DNA of 64,000 bases from Nitrospira sp. (GTDB taxonomy: Bacteria > Nitrospirota > Nitrospiria > Nitrospirales > Nitrospiraceae): assembly GCA_030123565.1 (NCBI GenBank), contig CP126122.1, positions 3,796,800 to 3,860,799 on the forward strand, in the 5' to 3' direction. Numbering within the stretch: position 1 is the stretch's first letter; each line of letters starts with the position of its first letter. Shown here piece by piece: positions 52,011 to 60,545 of the stretch. A program made the position numbers and the translations under genes. The notes beneath the pieces were generated by a model. The model did not search any database. It had not been told where the DNA came from and saw nothing but the letters and a program-made list of their open reading frames with translations.

Positions 52011-55000
52011 TCCGCACCGACGATGCACCGGACATCGAAGCGCGCCGCATGGAGCTGCGGGCCATGATCCGCCTCGCCAGCGAGGTGATCGCGCAATATT
52101 GGCCCATGCGGACCTTCGTCCACCACAATCCGTTGCATAGCCTGGAGTACCTGCCGTTCACGGAAACGGTCCGCCGCGGGCAACAATTCCTGGGCGGCAA
52201 CGGCTACCTCCCCGGTGAGGTCTATCGACGGTACTTGAAGTCCGGCAGAATTTTGGTTCGCCACATCGAGGAGGCCGTGGCGCCGCTGGCGCGCGATCAG
52301 GAAGTGGTCCTCGGCCCCTGCCGCATCTCGCACCGGGAGGTGTTGCGGGCCTGTCTCACCCATGGGCTGTCCGCACCGACGGACGAACCGCTCGATCGTC
52401 TGATGGAACGGGAGCCGAACGAGGAGCAAGTCGAAGACCTGGCCGAGCGCCTGGTGTCCCTGACCTCGCCGACCGTCCAGGAAAGGATGGCCGTCACGGT
52501 CCGCGAAGATGTGGCTGCATTGGGACGGCAGGTGACGCTGTCGAGTTGGTGCGACCGGACATTGGGCACCGACATCGTGCAACAGATCAACAGCGAGTTG
52601 ATCAAGTGGTGCGAAGCCTTTCTGGACGAGGGCCATGCCACCTGGCCGATGCCGGGGCGGGAACAGGGGCTCTATTCAGCCTGGAAGGCGCTGGCTGCAA
52701 AAGAATGGATGACCTGCGGCATCGCTGACAGCCGTCGGAAGATCGCCTCGTTGCCGGAACATCCCGAGGACACGGTCCTCGACTGCCTCGAGACCCTGGC
52801 GATCCCGGCGGAGTTCCGGCAGGACTACCTCGCGCTCCAACTCGCGGCCCTGCCCGGTTGGGCCGGGTTCATCAAATGGCGCGCGGAAGAAACCAGCTAC
52901 GCCTGGCAACAGGCCTATCCCGTCGGGCTGGTGAAGTTCCTCGCCGTCCGTTTGTGGTACGTGAGCGAACTGGTCCAGAAAGTCTGCCGGGATGAATTGG
53001 GCATCGAAGGGAATTATCGCTCGATCTCGACCTTCATGGAGCAGGAGCCCCACGCCTACTTCATGCGCAAGGAACGGGCGGCAGGACGGCTGTCGGCCGC
53101 CTATGCCGAACTGGTCGATCGGCTTCATGCCAGGACCGGAAGGCGGGACGGAGCGGCAGCCCTCTCGCGCGAGTGGGAACAGCTCGCCCATCGGTACCAA
53201 ATAGAATTCGGACCACGCCGCGAACGGGCCGCACGGCGGGTCATGGCTCGACGCCTGCTCGCGCTCGCCCAGGCGCTTGAGATCGTCCCGACCCTGTTGA
53301 TGGAAGGGCCCCCGGCGGACCTTCGTCTGCTCCTCGATTGGATGGATGCCTTTCCGGAATCGGAACATGGTCCCGTGTGGCTCAAGGCCTTCGAGGCGGG
53401 GTATCAGGATCACCTCTTCGGCATGCTCCTGCGCGCGCCGGCCAAGCCCCAACCGGCCGTCCCGGACCGCCAACCACCCGTACGGCCCCATTCGCAATCG
53501 GTCTTTTGCATCGACGTGCGCTCCGAGCCGTTCCGCCGCCACCTGGAATCGACGGGCGCGAACGACACCTACGGCTTCGCGGGATTCTTCGCGGTCTTCA
53601 TCCGGTATCGGGCCTGGGGCAAGGAACATGAGACCGAGCAGTTTCCGGTGATCATGCGCGCGAAGAACGAAGTGCGGGAGATCCCCCGCAGCTACCTGGA
53701 CCACTACGTATCGAAACACCAGTCGCGGGCCAAACTCGTCCATGCCGGCCACACCCTGCTGCACGACCTCAAGGAGAATGTCGTGACGCCCTATGTCATG
53801 GTGGAGTCGTTGGGATGGTTTTACACGCTCCCCATCGTGGGAAAGACCTTATTGCCCGCCCTGTACAAACGCCTGACCGGCTGGGTGCGGCGCCTGTTCG
53901 TCCCGCCGATCGCCACCAGCCTCACGGTGGACAAGCTGGCTCCGGCCGAAACCGAAGAGATGGTGGTGTCCGAACAACGGGCGCTGATCTGGAAGGCGTT
54001 GCGCGACCGGCTCGGACTCCATGGATCGCGGGTCGACCCGGAATTCGTCGAGGCGCTCCGCCGGCGGGCCCTGGATGAAGATGCGCCGGTCGAGCCGTTC
54101 TTGAGCGACGCGGCGGAGGCGGTCGAATTGTCGGCGGAGCAACTGGCGGCATTTCTCGACGAGCTCCGGCGGCACTACCACATCAATCGCCGCGCAGCAT
54201 CCCGCCAGAAGGAGCGGATTACGCGGACCGGCTTCACGCTCGACGAGCAGGTCATCACGGTGGAAACCGCGCTGCGCATGATGGGGCTGGTCAGGAACTT
54301 CGCGCGGCTCGTGCTCTTTTGCGCGCACGGCAGCACCACCGAGAACAATCCCTTCGAATCGGCGCTCGATTGCGGCGCCTGCGGAGGGAACGAAGGGAAA
54401 CCCAACTCCCGTGTGCTGGCTGCCATGGCCAACCGGCAGCCGGTCCGGGAACGGCTGGCGAAACGCGGCATCGAGATTCCGCCGGATACACATTTCCTCG
54501 CGGGCCAAGTGGATACCACGATGGACGAGGTCCAGCTCTTCGATCTCGAAGACGTGCCGCCGACCCATCGCAAGGACGTGGCCAGGCTGTTCGACGACCT
54601 GCGGGAAGCGGCCCAACTGACGAGTCAGGAGCGCTGCGCCAGATTTCCCGATGTCGGCGCCGTCCTGCCGCTGACCGCGGCGACCACCGAGGTGGCCGAA
54701 CGCAGCGCGGACTGGAGCCAGGTGCGGCCGGAATGGGGCCTGTCCGGCAATACGGCGTTCCTCATCGGCCGGCGGGACCTGACCAAGGGACTCAATCTGG
54801 CCGGACGAGTGTTCCTCCATTCCTATGACTATCGGGAAGACCCGACGGACCGGTTGCTCGAAGTGCTCCTGACCGCGCCGCAAGTGGTGGCGCAGTGGAT
54901 CAACATGGAACATTATTTCTCGACCGTGGACAATGAGGTCTATGGAGGCGGGAGTAAGATCTATCACAACGTCGTCGGCCGCATCGGCATCATGTCCGGA

Positions 55001-55312
55001 CCCTGGAGCGATCTGCGGCTCGGCCTGGCCTGGCAGACCGTCATGAACGGCGACATGCCCTATCACGAACCCATGCGTCTCCTGACGCTCGTCGAAGCGC
55101 CGCGTGCGCGTATCGAGAAACTCATCGCCAGGCACGAGGTGTTGCAACATTTCTATCACAACGAGTGGGTGCACCTGGCGGCACTGGACCCGGAGGACGG
55201 AACCTGGTACCGCTATATGCCGTCGGGGGTCTGGCGCCGGGTCAGACATCCCGACGACAGCTACACCGAAGCAAGCATCCCGACTGGCAAGACCTCATTG
55301 CAAAGGAGTTGA
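51998..55312 (+). CDS. dabA: inorganic-carbon transporter DabA (DUF2309)
   Basis: The 1104-residue soluble subunit has a beta-carbonic-anhydrase-like zinc site. Candidate ligands are Cys504 and Asp506 in FCIDVRSEPFRRHLE and His777 and Cys792 in FCAHGSTTENNPFESALDC, the same Cys/Asp-His/Cys arrangement and spacing as in characterised DabA. N-terminal WPMRTFVHHNPLHSLEYLPF is typical. With DabB it uses the proton gradient to make bicarbonate from CO2. The overlap with the preceding gene suggests coupled synthesis. Confidence 0.95.
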   Translation: MDPLIRTDDAPDIEARRMELRAMIRLASEVIAQYWPMRTFVHHNPLHSLEYLPFTETVRRGQQFLGGNGYLPGEVYRRYLKSGRILVRHIEEAVAPLARDQEVVLGPCRISHREVLRACLTHGLSAPTDEPLDRLMEREPNEEQVEDLAERLVSLTSPTVQERMAVTVREDVAALGRQVTLSSWCDRTLGTDIVQQINSELIKWCEAFLDEGHATWPMPGREQGLYSAWKALAAKEWMTCGIADSRRKIASLPEHPEDTVLDCLETLAIPAEFRQDYLALQLAALPGWAGFIKWRAEETSYAWQQAYPVGLVKFLAVRLWYVSELVQKVCRDELGIEGNYRSISTFMEQEPHAYFMRKERAAGRLSAAYAELVDRLHARTGRRDGAAALSREWEQLAHRYQIEFGPRRERAARRVMARRLLALAQALEIVPTLLMEGPPADLRLLLDWMDAFPESEHGPVWLKAFEAGYQDHLFGMLLRAPAKPQPAVPDRQPPVRPHSQSVFCIDVRSEPFRRHLESTGANDTYGFAGFFAVFIRYRAWGKEHETEQFPVIMRAKNEVREIPRSYLDHYVSKHQSRAKLVHAGHTLLHDLKENVVTPYVMVESLGWFYTLPIVGKTLLPALYKRLTGWVRRLFVPPIATSLTVDKLAPAETEEMVVSEQRALIWKALRDRLGLHGSRVDPEFVEALRRRALDEDAPVEPFLSDAAEAVELSAEQLAAFLDELRRHYHINRRAASRQKERITRTGFTLDEQVITVETALRMMGLVRNFARLVLFCAHGSTTENNPFESALDCGACGGNEGKPNSRVLAAMANRQPVRERLAKRGIEIPPDTHFLAGQVDTTMDEVQLFDLEDVPPTHRKDVARLFDDLREAAQLTSQERCARFPDVGAVLPLTAATTEVAERSADWSQVRPEWGLSGNTAFLIGRRDLTKGLNLAGRVFLHSYDYREDPTDRLLEVLLTAPQVVAQWINMEHYFSTVDNEVYGGGSKIYHNVVGRIGIMSGPWSDLRLGLAWQTVMNGDMPYHEPMRLLTLVEAPRARIEKLIARHEVLQHFYHNEWVHLAALDPEDGTWYRYMPSGVWRRVRHPDDSYTEASIPTGKTSLQRS

Positions 55313-55315
55313 AAC

Positions 55316-55657
55316 ATGGCCGGCCTAACGTTGCATCCCATGAAAGAGATCCGCGTCATCGTGTCGGGTGAGAACCGGCCCTTTGTGACCGAGTTGTTGG
55401 ACAAGGTCCAGGCGTCCGGGTACACCATCATCGGCAATATCTCGGGGAAGGGACACCATGGTGTACGCGAAGCCCACTTCATGTTCAGCGAGCAGGAGAG
55501 CCTGGTGATGATCATGGCGGTGGTCCCGGAAGAAAAGGTGGAGCCGGTGCTGGCCGGGCTGCGACCGCTGTTCGATCGATATTCCGGCGTCATGTTTGTC
55601 TCCGATGTCGCCGTGAGCCGGCGCGAGTATTTCGGCAAAAAGACGGCCACACCCTGA
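55316..55657 (+). CDS. PII-like signalling protein of the DAB operon
   Basis: The 113-residue protein is a PII-superfamily ferredoxin-like fold: MKEIRVIVSGENRPFVTELL, a T-loop region ISGKGHHGVREAHFMF, and VMIMAVVPEEKVEPVLAGL. It lacks the classical uridylylated tyrosine environment, so it resembles the carbon-linked CPII/SbtB-type proteins. AAGGAG precedes the ATG by seven bases, three bases after dabA. It probably reports adenine nucleotide or bicarbonate status to DabA/DabB; this is inference. Confidence 0.85.
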   Translation: MAGLTLHPMKEIRVIVSGENRPFVTELLDKVQASGYTIIGNISGKGHHGVREAHFMFSEQESLVMIMAVVPEEKVEPVLAGLRPLFDRYSGVMFVSDVAVSRREYFGKKTATP

Positions 55658-55770
55658 CCGACGAGCCGGAACCCCGCGCCTGCAGCGCCGTTTCGGGAAT
55701 GTCCGACCTTGTCTTCTCGCCGACGATTGTCTAGAATGGCCCCCGTTGACCTGTAAAGGAAGGACGGCAC

Positions 55771-56040
55771 GTGAAGGGACTACGGTTCGAGCGGCTGGGG
55801 CGAGACCGCCATTACAACATCATCTTCCACATCGGCAGCAGCTACGTGCCGGTGAGCGACGAAACCATCGATGAACTGAAGGCCCAGACCCTGTTGTCCT
55901 CCGAACGGTTCCTCGAACTCCTGGTCGACAAGATCGGCTACTCCACCTACCTCAAAGAGCAGATCCGCGCGGAACTCCAGGCCGCCGGCGATCCGTTGAC
56001 GCAAATCACCGTTCTGCAAGGGGCCATCAGAGAGCTGTAA
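55771..56040 (+). CDS. hypothetical protein, 89 aa
   Basis: A GTG start at 55771 follows AAAGGAAGG. The product is small and soluble, with an alpha-helical central part (DETIDELKAQTLLSSERFLEL) and no known motif. It is 113 bases after the PII-like gene on the same strand and might be at the end of the operon. No family is recognised. Confidence 0.72.
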   Translation: MKGLRFERLGRDRHYNIIFHIGSSYVPVSDETIDELKAQTLLSSERFLELLVDKIGYSTYLKEQIRAELQAAGDPLTQITVLQGAIREL

Positions 56041-56192
56041 CGACGGTCGACTGTCATTCGTCATCGGTCAATCGACGGACACCCAACCGATTGACGGATG
56101 ACAGGTGACCAGTGACGAGCTTTCTCTCCCTGGCTTGAGGTTTCTTGCGACGTCATCGGCGAACACGATGACCCTTCCGAGGCCTTTTCACG

Positions 56193-57293
56193 ATGATGCC
56201 GATTGATGAAGCGACCAGCGCCTATGAACAATGGCTCGCGAAGCACGTGGCTCTCGTGTCCACGGACCTTTCCCTCAAACATACCGCCATGCAACAGGAT
56301 GGCTTTGCCTTTCTACGAGCCACCTTTTACCGATGGATACAACTGTGGCCGACCGTCTGTACGGATTTGGTGACGGCACCGACGGTGCTGGCGGTCGGCG
56401 ATCTCCATCTCGATAACTTTGGGACCTGGCGGGACAGGGAAGGCCGTCTGGTCTGGGGCATCAACGATTTCGATGAGGCCTATCACCTGCCCTTTACCAA
56501 CGATCTGGTGCGCTTGGCCGTCAGCGCCAGGTTGGCCATCAAGGCCGACCACCTCAGGCTGAGTCCCAAGGCAGCATTCGACGCACTGTTGACCGGTTAT
56601 ATGGAAGGATTGGAGTACGGCGGACAGCCGTTCGTCCTGGCTGAACGTCACGGGTGGCTGCGCGACATGGCCACAGGCAAACTCCGAAACCCTGTGAAGT
56701 TTTGGAAGCGGATGCAGGCTCTGCCGGCAGTGAAAGAACCGGTGCCCAGCCATGTCAGGCAGATTCTGGACCGTCTGATGCCTGAGCCGGGCCTGCCCTA
56801 TAGTCTAAGGCACCGGGTGTCCGGCTTGGGTAGCCTGGGACGCCCACGCTATGTCGCATTGGCGGAGTGGCGTGGAGGAAGGATCGCGCGCGAGGCCAAG
56901 GCCCTGGTTCCCTCAGCCTCCGTCTGGGCAAGGGGTGGGCAGGAGACAACCATCCTGTACCAATCGATCGTGGCCGGTGCCGTTCGATCCTACGACCCCT
57001 TCGTGGAACTCCACGGCAGCTGGATCCTACGTCGGCTCTCCCCCTACTGTTCACGAATCGACCTGACCGCGTTGCCGAAGAAGCGGGACGAAGGACGACT
57101 GCTCTATGCGATGGGCTGGGAAACGGCCAATGTGCACCTTGGGAGCCGGAACACCATCCGCGCCGTACGACGAGACCTGTCGAAGAGAAAAGCCGATTGG
57201 CTGCGCGTGGGATCGAAGGCGATGACCCGCGTCATGCTTGCCGAGTGGAAGAAGTGGGTAAACAGCCGGTCTGCGAAAGACGCTCGAACCTAG
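56193..57293 (+). CDS. DUF2252 family protein
   Basis: The 366-residue product has the DUF2252 signature: VLAVGDLHLDNFGTWRD followed by WGINDFDEAYHLPFTNDLVR. These motifs resemble the catalytic loops of kinase/APH-like folds (HxDxxxxN and the DFD metal site). The fold therefore suggests phosphotransfer to an unknown substrate. ATG-ATG at 56193 is the start. Its stop overlaps the 3' end of a convergent antitoxin gene. Confidence 0.88.
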   Translation: MMPIDEATSAYEQWLAKHVALVSTDLSLKHTAMQQDGFAFLRATFYRWIQLWPTVCTDLVTAPTVLAVGDLHLDNFGTWRDREGRLVWGINDFDEAYHLPFTNDLVRLAVSARLAIKADHLRLSPKAAFDALLTGYMEGLEYGGQPFVLAERHGWLRDMATGKLRNPVKFWKRMQALPAVKEPVPSHVRQILDRLMPEPGLPYSLRHRVSGLGSLGRPRYVALAEWRGGRIAREAKALVPSASVWARGGQETTILYQSIVAGAVRSYDPFVELHGSWILRRLSPYCSRIDLTALPKKRDEGRLLYAMGWETANVHLGSRNTIRAVRRDLSKRKADWLRVGSKAMTRVMLAEWKKWVNSRSAKDART

Positions 57294-57553
57294 ACACTAG
57301 CGGGATGCTGAAATGGCCGGCCGGCCATTTTGAGTTCCTGCAGCAGGCGATCGGTGAGTCGAATTCCTTTGAGGGTCCGGTGGACCGCCCGTGCCCTGGC
57401 GAGCAGAGTCTCAGCATCGATGGGAACGCTGTGGGTCATCTGTTCCAGGTACGCGATGACCTCGAGGTTCAAACTGCGTCGATGCGCGTCCGCATGTTGC
57501 TTGAGGCGTTTGACCAGGGGCTTCGGAATATTCTTGATGGTCAGAGTTGCTAC
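57290..57553 (-). pseudogene. orphan FitA/VapB-type antitoxin, start codon mutated to GTA
   Basis: The frame reads VATLTIKNIPKPLVKRLK and then SLNLEVIAYLEQMTHSVPID, a ribbon-helix-helix antitoxin N-terminus with the arginine/lysine-rich linker. AGAGGAG is correctly placed, but the codon after it is GTA (57553-57551) where ATG is expected. An internal TTG at 57472 would give only 60 residues. No PIN toxin follows; the gene ends at a TAG overlapping the DUF2252 stop. It looks like a solitary leftover of a VapBC pair. Confidence 0.65.
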
Positions 57554-57771
57554 GGCAGTCTCCTCTGTAATGGTTCCGTAATGGCCCCATTGTGGAGGCT
57601 AGTCGATGCCTATCATAGGATCAAGCCGAAGCAAATGCACTGAGTGCTGAAAGTTCTCTATAGTACGCTTCGGCACTCCTAGTTCTTTCGACATAGCAGG
57701 AAGAAACTCTGATGATGATCAGAAAGCCTCCGGTGGGTTTATCATCTTTTCTGCAGCATACGGCTTAGAGC

Positions 57772-58197
57772 TTATCCGTAAATTACATTTATCGCCAACG
57801 GGATTTTTCTGAACGTGATGATCGCCGCGGCAAGATGGGTGAGGCCGAGGAAACTGCGTTCGAGTTTCTCATACCGCACGAGCAGCTTGCGAAAGCGATT
57901 GAACCAGCTATGCGCGACCTCCACAATCCACCTCCTGGCTCGCTTCGTCGGATGCCGCCGCTGCTCCTCGGCTTCCTGCCCGCGCCCTTTGACATGGGCG
58001 ATGTAGCCATGCTCTTCAATGGTGACACGTGCCGGAATGCCGGTGTAGCCTGCATCGGCACACAAGTGCTGGCTGCGTCGCTCAGGCGGCGAGGGACGCG
58101 GCACTACGATGGCGTCAAGGACGACGGCCAGCTGGCTCACATCATGCCGGTTTGCCGCGGTCACGATGATCGACAGCGGGACGCCACGATCGTCCAC
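57772..58197 (-). CDS. IS5-family transposase, C-terminal frame (OrfB)
   Basis: The 141-residue frame starts at a GTG inside VDDRGVPLSIIVTAANRH but is really the continuation of OrfA. It carries the second catalytic Asp (CADAGYTG) and the Glu in VEVAHSWFNRFRKLL. A continuous protein would need one A less in the A7 run, or a frameshift or transcription slippage there. Confidence 0.9.
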   Translation of the reverse strand: MDDRGVPLSIIVTAANRHDVSQLAVVLDAIVVPRPSPPERRSQHLCADAGYTGIPARVTIEEHGYIAHVKGRGQEAEEQRRHPTKRARRWIVEVAHSWFNRFRKLLVRYEKLERSFLGLTHLAAAIITFRKIPLAINVIYG

Positions 58198-58648
58198 CAG
58201 CAGGTGGCGCTTGCTTCCATTTTTTTCCCCGATCCGTCGGGTTCGGCCCGACCGCTTCCTGAGCCAGCGGCGCTTTCATCATGGCCCCGTCGATACTCTG
58301 CCAGCGCCACGCGATGCCTTCCACGTCGTCATACTCCGCCAGCCCGGCCTGCCAGAGGGCTGCGAACAGGCCGGCGTTCTGCCACTCGAGAAAGCGCTTG
58401 TGAATGGCGCTCGCGCTCCCAAAGCGCTCGGTCGGCAACGCCTTCCACTGACAGCCCGTGCGCAACACGTAGACGATGCCCTCGAACACCAGGCGCGCCT
58501 CCTTGGGTTTGCGCCCACCCCCGGGTTTGCGCACGTAGGGCTTGGCCCTCGCACGCCGGCGCGCGGGGATCAAGGGTTCGACCCGTTGCCAAAACGCGTC
58601 CGACACTTCCCATGCTGCCGCCCTGCTGTGCGTCACACGTTTCGCCAT
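58142..58648 (-). CDS. IS5-family transposase, N-terminal frame (OrfA)
   Basis: The 168-residue frame starts MAKRVTHSRAAAWEV. It has the DNA-binding helices with EARLVFEGIVYVLRTGCQWK and the first catalytic Asp in WRWQSIDGAMMKAP. Beyond DRGKKW its sequence no longer matches transposases, because the frame switches at an A7 run (58220-58226). Confidence 0.9.
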   Translation of the reverse strand: MAKRVTHSRAAAWEVSDAFWQRVEPLIPARRRARAKPYVRKPGGGRKPKEARLVFEGIVYVLRTGCQWKALPTERFGSASAIHKRFLEWQNAGLFAALWQAGLAEYDDVEGIAWRWQSIDGAMMKAPLAQEAVGPNPTDRGKKWKQAPPAGGRSWRPAVDHRDRGKPA

Positions 58649-58753
58649 CGTTGATCTCCCCCATTCGTCCGAGTCGAGATGGGAGGCAGTGTACCATATT
58701 ATTTACGGATAAGCTCTTAGCATAGGCACAGGGCAGTCAATCCGAACGTATCA

Positions 58754-59230
58754 TTACCTTTTGGTGCTCCCAAACCTATTTATCTTGTTGATTTCTTGGC
58801 GCAAAAAATCGAGCCATTTCGGATTCTGTTCAGGCCAATCAGGGGTCGATATGACGATATGGGTGAAGTTAATAATAGTACGATTTAGTCTCTCGCCTTC
58901 CAAGCGGCAGAGTCTGACCCATCCGGAATCTTTGGGAGCTATGATGTGGATGAGATAGATGGGCATTTCCGGTTTTGTCTCGCTAATCCACGCCGCATAC
59001 TTCAACAGATTGCTGAGACATGTCCCATGGCTATCATCTTCGATAAAGAGCCATCCACCCTGTTTAATTCTGTATGCGAAGTCTGCTTTGAATGTGGTCT
59101 TGAGCGCTTTCAGCGGGAACTCCTGCGGTGGTATGCCGCTCCCTGGTGATTCCAACATCGATCCGAATTCTCGTTTGACGAGATCGAGAATTGGTTGCTT
59201 GATGTTCATCTCTGTGAGTGAATGTGCCAT
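58754..59230 (-). CDS. hypothetical protein next to the IS, 158 aa, low-GC
   Basis: ATG 59230 follows AAGGA. The product has ALKTTFKADFAYRIKQGGWL and LFIEDDSHGTCLSNLLKY, a spacing of Asp and acidic residues that recalls nuclease-like folds but lacks a clear lysine; I do not assign it. C-terminal IIAPKDSGWVRLCRLEGERL and LDFLRQEINKINR complete it. It is AT-richer than neighbours and sits directly beside the IS, suggesting recent transfer. Confidence 0.65.
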   Translation of the reverse strand: MAHSLTEMNIKQPILDLVKREFGSMLESPGSGIPPQEFPLKALKTTFKADFAYRIKQGGWLFIEDDSHGTCLSNLLKYAAWISETKPEMPIYLIHIIAPKDSGWVRLCRLEGERLNRTIINFTHIVISTPDWPEQNPKWLDFLRQEINKINRFGSTKR

Positions 59231-59401
59231 TGCTTTTTCCTTGATGAACTATTGAATAGCCTAATCAGGCTATCCCAATCTCCTAGGTCATGAATACAGA
59301 AGAGGGGTACCGCCCAGATAACCTGCCCAGAAGACCTGACGCCTGATCCTTCCTCTGCAAACGTCGGTAGAGGCCTTTACCTGCCTCTCCCCCAAGGCCG
59401 A

Positions 59402-59481
59402 GAGGGCTTGCCCTTCCATTGCGCGCGTCCAACGAGGGCCTTCCGAGGCCGCGCGTTGCGCGAGCACAGAAGGGTAAGCCC
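59402..59481. repeat. long hairpin around dispersed repeat copy 2
   Basis: AGGGCTTGCCCTTC (59402-59415) and GAAGGGTAAGCCCT (59468-59481) pair over 13 of 14 bases. The loop (59421-59467) starts CGCGCGTCCAACGAGGGCC and ends CGTTGCGCGAGCA, homologous to 48621-48666. A smaller hairpin ATAGCCT-AATC-AGGCTAT lies at 59256-59273. The region 59231-59489 otherwise holds no gene. Confidence 0.7.
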
Positions 59482-59489
59482 TTCCGGCC

Positions 59490-60527
59490 TCAATCCCCTG
59501 TCTGCCCGCTCTGAAACAGCTCGTTCATGATTTGGTTCTTCTTGGCGGGATCTTGCTCGAAGCGGATGGCTTTGGAGAAGTTCTCGGCGGCGCTTTCTCG
59601 TTTCCCGCGGGCGGCATAAATTCTGCCGATGCCGTACAGGGCCTGGGCTTCCTCGGGATTGGCCTTGACGGCGCGGTTAAAACAATCCATCGCTTCCGTC
59701 GGCCTGTTCTTTTCCATGAAGAGCCAGCCGAGGGCGGTATGGGCGGATGCGAGGTCCGGATCAGCCTGCACGGCCTCCCGATATTCCTTCATGGCGAGAT
59801 CGGTCCGCCCCTTGGTTTCGTAGAGCCCGCCCAGGGCGAGATGGATTTCTGCGTCCTGCGGGTTCAACCGCAGCGCTTCTTTGTAGGCTTGCAACGCCGG
59901 TTCGAATTTGCCCTGCTCCGCCAGAGCGCAGGCCAGGTTGGCATGGGCGATCGCATCGTTCGGGTTGAGCTTGATCACCTCGCGATATTGCGGGACGGCC
60001 ATTTCCAGCCGGCCCTGTTCCTGGTAGGCCACGCCGAGGTTCGTACGGGCCGCCGCAAAGGTCGGGTCCAGTTTGACCGCCTCGCGATATTCCTTGATCG
60101 CCATCTCAAGATGAGCGGCCCGCTCGTGAATCTGCGCCATAAAGTAATGAGGGTAGGCGGACTGCGGGGCCAACTTCGCCGCTTCTTTGTAGGAGGCCAT
60201 CGATTGCTCGGACTGACCGGACTGCGCCAGAAAGAGCCCTTGCACCAGGTGCGTGTGGGCATTGTCGGGATGTCGGTCCGCGATCGATTGCACCCACCCC
60301 CGCACCAATTCGATGTCGGCGGCTTCCTGCAAAGCCTGTGCGTGCGTCTTCCAGGCGCCGGCGAAATCTCCGCGGAGCAGGTGCGTGACATTGAGCGCGA
60401 AATAGGGGCGAGGGTCCTTTTTGCCGGCTGCCTCCACCGCCCGGACCCAGGCCGCCGCCTCCTGCCCGAGCCGCTCCCAGTCGCCCGCAAGGAGGGCCGT
60501 TTCGCTCTGGTCTTGAAAGTGGTTCAT
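59490..60527 (-). CDS. TPR-repeat protein, 345 aa
   Basis: The protein has about seven TPRs of 34 residues, for example AIKEYREAVKLDPTFAAART, AVPQYREVIKLNPNDAIAHA and AMDCFNRAVKANPEEAQAL. No signal peptide or membrane helix is seen, so it is probably cytoplasmic. It is a scaffold protein of unknown partner. It begins 18 bases after the ThyX-like gene, so the pair is likely cotranscribed. Confidence 0.9.
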   Translation of the reverse strand: MNHFQDQSETALLAGDWERLGQEAAAWVRAVEAAGKKDPRPYFALNVTHLLRGDFAGAWKTHAQALQEAADIELVRGWVQSIADRHPDNAHTHLVQGLFLAQSGQSEQSMASYKEAAKLAPQSAYPHYFMAQIHERAAHLEMAIKEYREAVKLDPTFAAARTNLGVAYQEQGRLEMAVPQYREVIKLNPNDAIAHANLACALAEQGKFEPALQAYKEALRLNPQDAEIHLALGGLYETKGRTDLAMKEYREAVQADPDLASAHTALGWLFMEKNRPTEAMDCFNRAVKANPEEAQALYGIGRIYAARGKRESAAENFSKAIRFEQDPAKKNQIMNELFQSGQTGD

Positions 60528-60545
60528 GGCCGGATGAGGCGCCGG

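Larger units (their letters stand above)
57768..58716 (-). mobile_element. complete IS5-type insertion sequence, 949 bp
   Basis: Both ends carry GAGCTTATCCGTAAAT-type inverted repeats: 57768-57783 and, in reverse, the end at 58716. A target duplication TTA flanks them (57765-57767 and 58717-58719). The interior encodes a DDE transposase in two overlapping frames. The two-frame layout fits the IS427-like subgroup of IS5. Only one copy is present in the window. Confidence 0.92.

Noticed and set aside
53849-55249. 466-codon open frame on the minus strand inside dabA
   Set aside because: dabA is certain in the other direction by its motifs; the antisense frame has no motif or ribosome site.
57835-58725. 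296-codon open frame on the plus strand inside the insertion sequence
   Set aside because: The transposase with catalytic residues reads on the minus strand; this is its shadow.
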